Shown: piece by piece, positions 46,778 through 57,700 of the stretch
How the letters are laid out: each line of letters begins with the position of its first letter
Position numbering within the stretch: the stretch's first letter is position 1
Source: Lates calcarifer
Taxonomy: Eukaryota; Chordata; Actinopteri; Centropomidae
Length of the DNA stretch: 64,000 nt
NCBI RefSeq assembly: GCF_001640805.2
Contig: NC_066850.1
Span: 1,631,149 to 1,695,148, forward strand
Reading direction: 5' to 3'
The notes under the pieces: model-generated
What the model saw: the letters and a program-made list of their open reading frames with translations, nothing else
Database searches by the model: none
Told to the model about the DNA's origin: nothing
Translations under genes and position numbers: made by a program

Positions 46778-49401
46778 CCATACAAAGACTTAACCTAAAA
46801 CTTCGAAGACACACAGAGAAGCACAAGGACACATCATCCCTGGACTTTACGGATGAGGATTGGAGCCACCCTCGACGAAGCATGGAGATACTGTGTTACT
46901 GGCTGGTAGTGTAAATAAACAGAATAAGTACACAGCATATTCAGACATAAAACTCTTATTTCATGTGTTTTTATTCACTTGGACTCTGGCCTGTAGTTGT
47001 TCTCTCTGAATTCATGAAGCACTTTTCTTTCTTTTCCCCTTTTCTGTGTGTTTTTGTTGTCCTGGAAATCTTTCCCGCCTGGAGCCCTCGTGATCTGTAT
47101 CACTTCTCAGTCTGGGCTTGAAAAGACCCTTTATGCACTTTATATTGAACAAATGCACTGTTCTCTGGTCGAGAGAGTACACATCTAACCTCTCCCTCGC
47201 TGAGGTTTTAACAGTTGAAGAAATGAAGAGTGGATTTCCAAAAATAGATTGCTATAATTGATGCTATCATTCATTTTCTAACTGGGAAGTACCAGATTTC
47301 GCCTTTGAAAAATCTGTCACATTCATGTCCTCCCCTTGGTGCAGCACAGTCCTTTTGATTTTTATCAGTGCACCAGCTGGGTTTAAAAGGGCTTCCCTGT
47401 TGTGAATTAATGTGGCCTTAATCTGGCCCTCCGCACACGGTGATAAAGCGGCATAAGAGACAGATCGCGTTCGGTCAGAGGACACAAGATTAGTCATACG
47501 CCGCTGAGCCCGAAGTGGAGGGCGCTATGTCACGTGTCGACTCACTTCCTGCCTCCAGCTGCTGGTTCCTCTCTTCCTGTCTAATCCCGAGTGCAGGACA
47601 AGCAACTACTGCCTGTCAGGAAGATAAGGAAGTGTCCATTGTCTCTCCCTGATCCTCTTTATGTTCTGTATGTTACAGGGCTTCTGGTGTCAGTGTGCCA
47701 ACCTGAGGTGTGGTCGGAGCAGAAAGGCGTCAGGAACAATGGCTCCATCTGGAAAGAAAAAGGTACAAAAAGGACACGTCGAGGTGCCGTCCTGCACCAG
47801 AGTTTCATTTATTTCATAGACACACAATAGGACATCAATTCCTTTACATGGCAAGAGAGGCCTTCACTGGGTTTACATCTGAATGCTTTGCGTGCGCTGC
47901 ATTGCGTCCATGACAACAGGGGCCTGAGCCCATGTAGTGAACAAGCACACAGTATTGATTCGTGGCCCTCTGTGGCTAAGGGTGTGGCTCGCTAACTGGC
48001 AGCGGTTGGCCTTACAGTCAATATGCTCAATAAAGTGCAGATTGTTGAACATACAGTAATTTGGCAAATCCCAAGGAACACAGATCTATACTGAGCAAAT
48101 CTATACAGCAGGTCAGCGGGGGATTTCTGTGTACGTCTGTTTTAACAAATCATTTAATTGTTTGATGAGTTCTTTAATCACAGTTGTGCATATCCAGTCA
48201 TTTTGACCTTTAAGGTCATTAAAATGTTTGTTTTATAATCACACTGTAAACTTTTATTCAGATTGCTGTTTTTAGGGTTAAAATATTGTTAGGAAATGTT
48301 TATTCTGTGTCCCTTTATGACATGATACACCGTAAATCCACTATCATCACGAGCTGAAGCCATAAGTTGGCTCCAGATGAAGCCATACAAATAGTTCAGA
48401 TTGTTGTTGCTGCACCATGACTGCAATAAAATCACCAGATAAACAAGTTTAAGCAACCCTTGATGACACTCATCTGTTACCCAATCTATCCCACAGTGCA
48501 CTTTATTTTATTCGGTTGCATCTGCTGGAGAGCCACGGGGCGTTTGGGTCTACAAACGTTCCCTGTTGCTGTGCTGTGCAGATATTTTGAGACTGAGTGA
48601 TTTTTTTCCTTCTTCAAAATGATCTACACATGAATAAATGTGATTGATTGCTTGATTGACTGGGCATGCCTTTAGCACCCTGCTGGTCCCAGTGTTCCCC
48701 CAAAGTGACCAATAAAAAAATTTACTGTCCCCTCGATGGCTATACAACAGAGGAAAAAATGACTTTACGAGGAGAAGATGACCCATCACAGTCCAACTGA
48801 ATGGTTTCATTTCATTCTGCGGTATACAGTTTTTATTTGGAACACAAACATTAGATATTTAAGTCCCAACATTACCAGCATGAATTGGAATCATTTTGTC
48901 TGAGATTTTAAATGTTTTATTTCATAGATGTATCTCGTAGATTTCACTTGATGTTCGAGGGAAAAACAGTAAGAACCACGATGTAAAAATCACAAGTCAA
49001 GCAAAAGGACAAAATTAGCAATGTCCGTTTCTGCTAGCAACAACCATCTGTTTAGCATTGACCTATAGGTCATTTCATAGATTATATACTAATGCTACAC
49101 GGTTCAAACCAGCCTGAGCACAGACGGTTTAGTACACACCAGCTCTGTGATGACCCACAGGTCAAAGGGATGTAAGGATCAGATGGCCTCAGTCTTTACA
49201 ATGCTAATGAGTATTGTGGGGGACCCGGTTTTCATAAGTATCAAGTCCAGCGACACACACGCCATTTCTGAATGTGTTGCCTAAACCTTTACCAACCAAT
49301 TTTTCACCTGAGCCTAATCCAAAACTCAAAGCTGAAACCAAGCTCTAACGTTAACGTTAGCCCTTTAACAGAGTGACGGCCAGAGGAAATTATTTGTTCC
49401 T
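41401..49401. other. No exon recognised; probably long-isoform intron
   Basis: Contains microsatellites, a GGTGACATCA motif cluster (43.19-43.57 kb), an everted nuclear-receptor-type motif at 48204-48218 and a low-repeat stretch near 45.36-45.74 kb. Because the long pdzrn4 isoform needs exons farther upstream on this strand, this DNA is most likely intronic for that isoform (inference). Confidence 0.55.
46740..46775. repeat. CA microsatellite, about 17 units
   Basis: A pure (CA)n tract; on the minus strand it gives a spurious Cys-Val repeat reading frame. Confidence 0.95.
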
Positions 49402-49690
49402 AAAATCTAAAGTCCTGGTCACCACAGAGTGATGCAGATAAGTTAATGGTTGGTTAGAATCAGAATAGACTTTATTGCCAAGTAAGTTTGCACATACAAG
49501 GAATTTGTCTTGGTATATCGATGCTAAAAACAGTGCTAGTAAACTAAAAGGAAAAAAAAGTTAGCTCATTGGTTTAGCTCAGTTGCTGAGGGGACAAACG
49601 TTCCCTCAGTTCTAAAGATATATTAGCACCATTGTCTCCCATCTCATAATTAGTCTTCAGATCATTATTCTGCTGTTGAACAGTTATGAT
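49402..49690. repeat. Dispersed repeat 'CCTGGTCACCACAGAGTGA', copy 2, interrupted
   Basis: Same blocks and order as the copy near 37.4-37.9 kb, but split by an unrelated insertion of roughly 70-100 bp beginning around 49455. Both copies are diverged, consistent with old insertions. Confidence 0.6.
49455..49525 (+). mobile_element. Retroelement 3'-tail fragment nested in a repeat
   Basis: AATCAGAATAGACTTTATTG and CCAAGTAAGTTTGCACATAC followed by AAGGAATTTGTCTTGG match a tail sequence I know from many fish LINE/SINE copies. Only the tail is present, so it is not autonomous. Exact family is uncertain. Confidence 0.6.
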
Positions 49691-52600
49691 TTCTTTCTCT
49701 ATTTTGGACTCTCTGCCTCTCCCCTCTCAGGTTAGCAGCATTTTGTGGGTCAAAGCAAAAGTTGAACTCAACACAAAAACATGCACTAATCACTTTGACT
49801 TCTTTGAAAAATGAACTGAATTTGCCCTCAAGTACTTTGAATGCATTTTCAGTGCTGCTGTGACCTGGCCTTAACACTTGGTTCTCACAAGGATAGAGCC
49901 ACAACAACATCCATTTACTGGATGTTTACAGCTCTTATAAAATATAAAATCACTTGTTTTTGTAATCTAGCAGCAGCCTTGTCAGTTGTTTATGATCCAA
50001 TATTAAGCCAGTTTTTTTACAGCCACCCTGGATGGGGGCAAAAAAGCACAGAAGGTCAGAGTGTATGTTTTTATTAGTACATACCAATGGTTGAAGTCAT
50101 AATCCTGTCAAAAGTATTTTACAGCATTTTAACAGCTTGTTAAAGACACATCAGCTCGTCAGATACGATTGGCCTCGTCACATATTCCTGAATTTTCGCA
50201 TTTCACCTACACGTACGGTGCCACTATCATCACGAGCTGTGTTTTAACCAAATGAGTCTCATTCAGAAATAGTAGGTGCCAGACAAGACCTTTTTTTTAA
50301 CCTTCCTCTTGACTTGACATCATTCTGCGGTTGTCATGGCAACCATGCAATATGACAGCGCTGATGACAGAGAAGCGCTAAGGGGAGATCTGTCACTGAA
50401 ATAGCCTCGTACGGTGGAGCCACGCTATAATGATGTGTGTACCTGTGTGTGTGTGTGTGTGTGCAGAGACGAATCGACACACATCGCTTTTCTCCGTCCG
50501 CTGTGTCTACAGAAAAGCCAAATTATTGCAGTTTTGATTTGACCTGGGAGTTCTCCTCTCTCCCCGAACATGACAAAGAGGCGATGTCAAGTGTGTTTGG
50601 AGACTGTGTCATGTATTGATGGCAGACAAAAACAAACTGTGGTTTCTGTTTGGCTGCACTTGACTGAAAGTTCGGGTTGCAGGAGTAAAAAAGTAATCCT
50701 GCAGGAAGATGTCTGGAGGAACATTAGCTGGTCACTTGAAGCAGTGGCGGAGCCGCAAATGGAACATTAACTCCTCTGGCATTTTAGGATTGGGCCATTA
50801 CAGCCTGCTTACGAATTCATTTGAACTAAATACATAGTAATTTGTGTTACTTCAGACTCAAAGTGTGCCACTTTAGCTACAATGGTAATTTTTCCAGCAG
50901 TAGACTGCTACATTTCAGTGACTCGATCAGTGTTTTCCTAACAGTCCTGGTGGTTGTATCCTGATGTTTTGCCAAACATCTATTTTTTGAGGCCAATCTG
51001 TTTCTGTACTGTTCTGGAAATTCAGAAGCACAAGTCAGTCCACGAGCTGTATCTTTGACACAGTACAGCAACATATAGTGCACAATGGACATCAGTGTAG
51101 AACCATCACAGCAACTTTCTTTTCAAGGCCTTGAAGGAGATGATGGTGCATCAGATCATGTGTTTGGAAAATGATTTCAGATTTGTTTGTCTGATTCTCT
51201 CTTGCCTTGAAGAGGCACTTTCTTCTTTGTTGACCTTTAGTGGTCAATTCATCAGAGTGAAGCATAAGGGCATGTTGGGGTCACCCTGTGTCCCAGCGGG
51301 GGTCCTCTTCGGTCAAAAAGATCAAAACGGTTGAGAGGCTTAGTCTCATGAGAGGCAAGCTTCTTCAGTGGATCCACAACGCCACGAGGTCAGAGTTCAA
51401 CCTTTTGTTCTCAGCTTTCTTTCTTCCTCTACGAAGTTCTGAGGAAACAATCTCACCAGGTGAAAAAGTTCTGTTACTTTACTTTCTGTTACTACTTAAC
51501 AGTCTAGCCCTGAGGTTGTCCTCACACAGTACAGGGGTCTTGGGTAAAGCTACCAGAATTGTAAATAGCTCCTGGTCACAGGTCTGATTCCACAGCTCTC
51601 TGCAGACTCAAACCTCTCATCAACCATTACCCTTGGTTTTATTGTTGTGTTTTTCCATTTCATACAACTCTACTATGTGGGAGCAACAGTGGTGCAATGC
51701 AGCAAATTTTTTTCCATCATGTTTTCTATACAGTTCAGTCAAGCACATGAACTCTGGATGTGTGCTGCCAGCACATCCAGACATATTGACATTGTATTGT
51801 GTTTTCACAGTGCAGCTGTGGCACAGCATGTGTGGTGTGTAAATGAATCTTTGAACCAGCTCTGACTCATCTCACCCTTTTCACTCCAGATAATACCACG
51901 TATTACTGCAGGGAGAAATTGCTTTTTGATTGATTTTTGATTCTCGTTTTACATGTGGTTTAATACAGAGAATCTTACATATAGCAGGACCTGTGTGGGC
52001 AATATGATGCAGAAATAGATTTGAAGCACCTAGATTAAAAGTTATAAGCCACATTAGTGAGAATGTGCTAGTGCTGTTTGTGTGGTTGTTTGACTTAAGA
52101 AGCCATGTTTGGGTTTTATGATAATTTCATCTTGGGCTCACAGCGTTCATGAGTGTCTTCAAGTGCTGCAGTGGTAACCAAGACCACTCAAGTCTTTAAG
52201 AGCATGAAGGATAAAAATACAAAGAGCTCTATTAAATATCCCAGCATCCAGTCGTGTCAAAACAGTCATATCTCGATATAATGGCTGATTATTAGGTGCA
52301 TTTAACAGGCCACTTCTGTGGTCAGGTTTCTTTGCTTCCCCAGCCACTACTTTTCATTACTACCTCTCATTTTCCCAGTATTAGTCAGCCAGTCCAGCCA
52401 TGTACCCATCTATTTCTTGCTCTCACCATTTTCAGGAAACTGTTACACCATCATAACCCACACAAAGAAAGAAAGAAAGACAAATCGTGTCATTGCCTCT
52501 AGTTCAGTTATCACACTCTGTGTTCTGTGTAGTGGTACCATACATGACTGATGTCTGAATGAAATGTTTGTTTAATAATAAATGGTTTAAACCATTTAAA

Positions 52601-54220
52601 ATCCAAAAGTAAGGTTATATAGCCCACTTTCTGACCGCTATGGTTCCCATAGTAGATGGCACAAATGCTACTGTGTCTACTGGTGGTGTGTATGGAAACT
52701 ATAAAAGGGAAAGTACACTGGTATGGGACAAAAACCGGCAGAACGTGAGGGAAACAGTGATGAAAATACCATTGATCAAAGGACAGGGCTGGCCTGCCCC
52801 GCTCTGAGTGAGACAAATGGCAGTAGCTCTGTCAGTATCTAGTAGAGTATATATATGGTGTGTCTCCCTGTCTATCTGTGCCCGTCATGCTCCCTTGCTT
52901 CCAATGCATGACAATTATCCTGCTCCAGACTGCGTGGACAATAAAAAACAAGGCTCCATGACACTTACTCGCTGCCAGTGTTGCAGCACAAAAACTTAAG
53001 CTGTCAACAAGTTCCTCTGTGTCTGCCACACTTGTGATTTCAGAGGTTTCCTGATGGTTTAGCGTTTGAGTGATTGTAATGTATGGGCATCATGGTGGAT
53101 TGTGCATGTTATCCCTCACTGCTGTAGCCTTCTGTGGGAAGGCTAGAGAGCCCCGCTTACTTTAAAGTAGAGAGAAAAAGAAAAACAACTGTTCCAACTT
53201 TTCCCCAAAATGACATGATTGTGCAGCAGCCCATCGCTCATACTATGAAGCTGATGGAGAAAATAGTTTTGGAGGTGCTTTAAGCTCCACCAATATTCAA
53301 TAATAAATAATAGGGTTGGTCCAATTATTCCCTACACAATATGGATGCCTAATATGGATTTATGTCTCTGGTCAGAAGCCTTTGTATCCTTTCAGTGGCT
53401 TCACAGGTCATAAACTGAGAGTCACGAGAGGTCAAATGAACGCTGAGGTCACCTCGAAACAGCCTTTGTATTTGTCATTACCTACATGTGTCCACAGCTG
53501 TAACTACCCACAGTGTACAAATGATATGTATCATATGAGTGAGCCAATTAAAACACTTGGGAATATTATGAAAAATATTCTTATTCCTAATTAACCCAAA
53601 GAAAGAAAATATATTTTCACTGACGGCTCATTTGGTAAGTAATTTTTAAATTAGTAAACTGGAAAAATAAATTTGTAATAATGAAGAAAAGAAAACCATA
53701 AAGGCTTCAAAGGCCACACAGCAGGGAATGAGGAATGAGATATTGAATTTCCCTGCCAATGAAGGAGAGAGGAGCGTAATGAATGGATTTGTTGTATTAT
53801 TTAACATGTTTTTCTGCCTCACTTTATAGGATTTAATGTTTTTCACTTTCAAAGTTAGAGCGGCCATGTATTTCTCTAATTGGCCAAATAAAATTTGTAG
53901 AAGGGAATTTAAGTGGCAACATAAATTTCAATTACTGATTCCAATTATCTGAAATTGGTTTCACCTCCATCTCGCAAACAATGACAAAACAAAACAAACC
54001 TCCGTTAACTTCCACAGGTCAACACACAGCTGCACACATGCATATACACACACTTGTACATGCAGAGAAACTCCACAGGGATAAAATAGCCTTACAAATG
54101 AAAACAATTATTAGAAATATTAAATAATACAAAGTAATTTGTATGCAATCATGAGATGCTTAAATTAATTAAAAAGTCAGAGGGATTCAGAGTCGATTAC
54201 AAGTTTTATTGTTTAAGGAG
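49691..54220. other. No exon recognised
   Basis: Only short unsupported frames, a GT tract, a GAAA run near 52463-52482 and a small imperfect hairpin at 51754-51780 (CTGGATG ... CATCCAG). Probably long-isoform intron. Confidence 0.5.
50442..50463. repeat. GT microsatellite
   Basis: (GT)n of about 11 units, following GTGTGTACCT. Confidence 0.88.
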
Positions 54221-54224
54221 AAAC

Positions 54225-54765
54225 TACTCATCCGCCATTGAAGAGCTGCAACTGACGCTACTGAATTAATTTATTTTTATCACAGTCACTTTCTTGTTAG
54301 ATGAGAAGATACCACTCTCAGTTCTGTGTGGTTAATACTGCCAGCAACTAGTTAGCTTAGCCCAAAGACTGGAAAGAGAAAGAAGGAGCTAGCTGTAACA
54401 TTTTCTTATGTTCGTCATTGTTCTGAAAAATGTTGAGAACAAACTGTGACTTTTATTTTTAGATTTTTTAATGGTGTTAAATTAATAGTTTGACATTTTG
54501 GATAATATTTGTGTGTATATAATATTTGTTGCTGAGTATTAGATGAGAAGCCAGTTAGCTTCTAGCCTGGCTCTGTCCAAAGGTAATAAAGCTACCTGCA
54601 TCTCTAAAGCTCAATAATTAACATGTTCTATCATTTGTTTATTTTTTAAAAATCTGTTGAATCTGTTGCTGTTTTTCTGCCTCTGTGTTTGCGAAGCTAA
54701 GCTAACTCACTCTCAGTGAGAAAGTGAAGAACCGGACTTTCCAAAATGTTGAAGTATTTTTTTAA
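54225..54765. repeat. Percomorph dispersed repeat, copies 2 and 3 (adjacent)
   Basis: The first part has CTTTCTTGTTAGATGAGAAG, ATACCACTCTCAGTTCTGTG and TTAGCTTAGCCCAAAGACTGG. The second has TAATAGTTTGACATTTTGG, CTAGCCTGGCTCTGTCCAAA, CTCTAAAGCTCAATAATTAA and AAGCTAAGCTAACTCAC. These are successive blocks of the same family as the 10.7-kb copy, so two partial copies lie side by side or one copy is internally duplicated. Confidence 0.65.
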
Positions 54766-57700
54766 ACTACAGTATCTGAGTTAGAAAGGTCATTAATGAG
54801 TAATATCTCATTATGTGCCCGTTAAACATGTCTGAGTGTATTGAATATACATTCCCTTTGTATAATGACCCACAGTATTAAATTATGTAGCACAGCACAG
54901 TGCACCCATATTCTTCAAAAGGAATAATGAGTTAACTAAAACACTGATTTTCAACAACACATGGTTTTAATGTATTCTCTTGAATAATTTTTCAATATTT
55001 TCTCCTCAGGTTAATTTTAAAAGCTGTGCTTTTTGCACCAAAATGTGCAGATTTGGCTGGAAATTCAGTGCATTTACTAATCTTAGTAATTATATGAAAA
55101 TGTATTACTCCCTTCAACACATTTTGACAGCACTTAGTAACCTTCATTCATTTCCTCAATCACATTAAGATGCACATAAAAGCACAACAGGCACACAGCA
55201 GATGTTCCTCCTGTATTGAAAAGTATTTGTGTGAACAATGTGTACACTCAAATTTTACATATTCAAATCAATGTGTGCTATATATAGGGCACATAGAAAA
55301 ACTGCTGGTGCTACTGGATATTTTTTCCACACTCAGTGATCGATACCACAGCCAGCAGCTGTGTTAAGGGTCTGCAGGTTTGAGGGTAACCTTGTTTGAG
55401 GATTCACCAATGGAGCAGTGGAGGCTGATGGAGATTCGTGTTATTTGCTTCGCTACAGCCTCATAGACAGGACCTGTTGACCCCTCTGTTCAGCTGCTGA
55501 TTATCTTTTCACTGGCAGAGAAAAATATGTTTCTCATTATAAGCATTGGAGATTGATTGCGGTTTTCTTGCTTCAGCGCAGTGTGTCTGATTGGCCTGTG
55601 GTGGAGATAATTGCAAGTCTTGTTGTCTGAGGAAGTGGTTCTCATACACAGGACCTGTCTGTCTGGCTGCCCACACCAGGGCCCAGTGCTTTCATCAGTC
55701 GCTGGGTCTTTGGGTCACTGTTTTACTCTTCATTACACATGCAAATATGCCTCTCAGGACAACACTTTCTATCTTTAGTGGAGGCAGAATTTACAATGAT
55801 ATCACTTGTTATAGAATTAAAGGTTGGACTGTGTGACTCACAAAAAGTTTTTGTTCAACATTACAGCACATTTCGGCACCCAAAAATGCGACTCAGCTTG
55901 AAAGTAAAGTTTGTTAAAAGATGTCATAGCTTTCTGACGTTTATTTTTTCCCCAGGCTGGTTAGTCCAGATGCTACCGCTAATTAAGAACGGTTTCAGAA
56001 AGCTCCAGACGCAGCGCAGCAGCTTTGTACCTATCAGTAGCCAAATATGATCCATCAGCTTTGTGCCATGTCAGATGTTCATCGACAAGCCCTCACTTTT
56101 TTTTTTTTTTTTTGGCAGATTGCTCCATTATCTGCAAACAAATGTGAGAGTGTCAGACTCTGTTTGCTTAGCTAACATTTGGGTGTAAATAACAGCTGCA
56201 TTTTAACGTACTTTCCATTAAAGCTTCTTAACCTTTTGATTAAAGATGGATCAATAGTCAGATCTCTGCCTCTCCCCTCTTTTTCTAACAGCTGCTAACA
56301 CTCATTATTGTTAGCTGTACTCAGCTGTGACCAGGGTCATTCTAAAGGTTAAAGGTCACTAAATAATCTTCATACTTTGTTGGAATTTCTGTGTCCTTTT
56401 TATAAGCACTAGGATCTTTTAAGTCAGGGGATCATGACTGAAGAATGTGCAACCATCTAAAACCTATGAACTCATTTGAAATGTGACTGCACGACAAAAA
56501 CCAAACATCTATTCAAAGCTTATTTTCTCACTGACATCCATGCATTTTTAAAAGTATGCGAATAGTGGTCAGATGAATTACAATGTTAAATTTTAGATAA
56601 TAAAAACCCCACACTCTGGGAAGACTAGATCTCAAAACCAAGAAGGTTGCTTCTCTCAGTGCCTCTTAAGATGAAATTAGTCTTTCCAGCTTCTCTTTGG
56701 TTCCATCAGTTCTTGAAGAGTTGTTTGCATTAAGGCTACAGTAATGTGTCACTGTCTGAACTGATTACCCCCAAAGCCCCTGTCCTCTGACCTCTGACCT
56801 CATCCTGACGTTCCCGGACACACTGGGGTCACGCCCTCTGTCCACGATTGTCACTTCTCTAACCTTTGCATGGAAGAGAAGCCACGTTCTGGGCAGAGGA
56901 GTCCACTTGTTAACCTTTATTCGTGTAGCTTCCCTTGTCACAGTGAAAAGTTATTGGAAGCGATTGAGTGTTTCTCTTGTTGCCCATTTGAGAGAGTGTG
57001 TTTGATTATTTTTCTTTGACTTGCGGTGTGGTGCCTTAGACTGCTGATCCACAGAGCGCACCTTGTACATTTTAAGGAGTGTGAGAAATGGGTTCAGAAA
57101 TGAAACCTGACAAAAGGGAGTCTGAAACCAATGGGTAAGGCCTCACTGTGCAAGAGGTTAATAGTTTGTTGAGATTGGGGATTGTGCATTTTGTGTTTTT
57201 GAGGATTTACTTTGCTCATACTGGATCCAGTGGAGAGACATGAGAGGTGAGACAAAAGCACAATGTCAGAAGAACCCAATCATGTACTGTACTAACCCCC
57301 AAAAAATTTGAAGCACATCACATAGTGCGTGGCTTTGTGAGATGATCCATGATTGACAGGTGGTGTCGGCCATTTTGTGCTGTTGCTGCATGAGTGTGAA
57401 TTTGGGGAGGTACAGTTGTAGGTCATAAAAAAAACAAAACAAGGAGCTGGAACAGGAACTGTGGATTTAGGAGCAAATTCAATGCCTTACACATTACATA
57501 TAGCTATTTGATCCACTGTTAATATGAAAATATCAGTTACAGCAGTTGTCTAGTGAAGTTCATATCTCAGTTTTTGCAGGACATATGGAAAATGCAAAAC
57601 AACAACGTGCCCTTGCGAAGTGTCCTTGAGTAAGACGTTAAATCCCTACACTTCTTCAGTCTGGATCAGGGTGACAGCTAAATTCCCAGATCTGAGAAGT

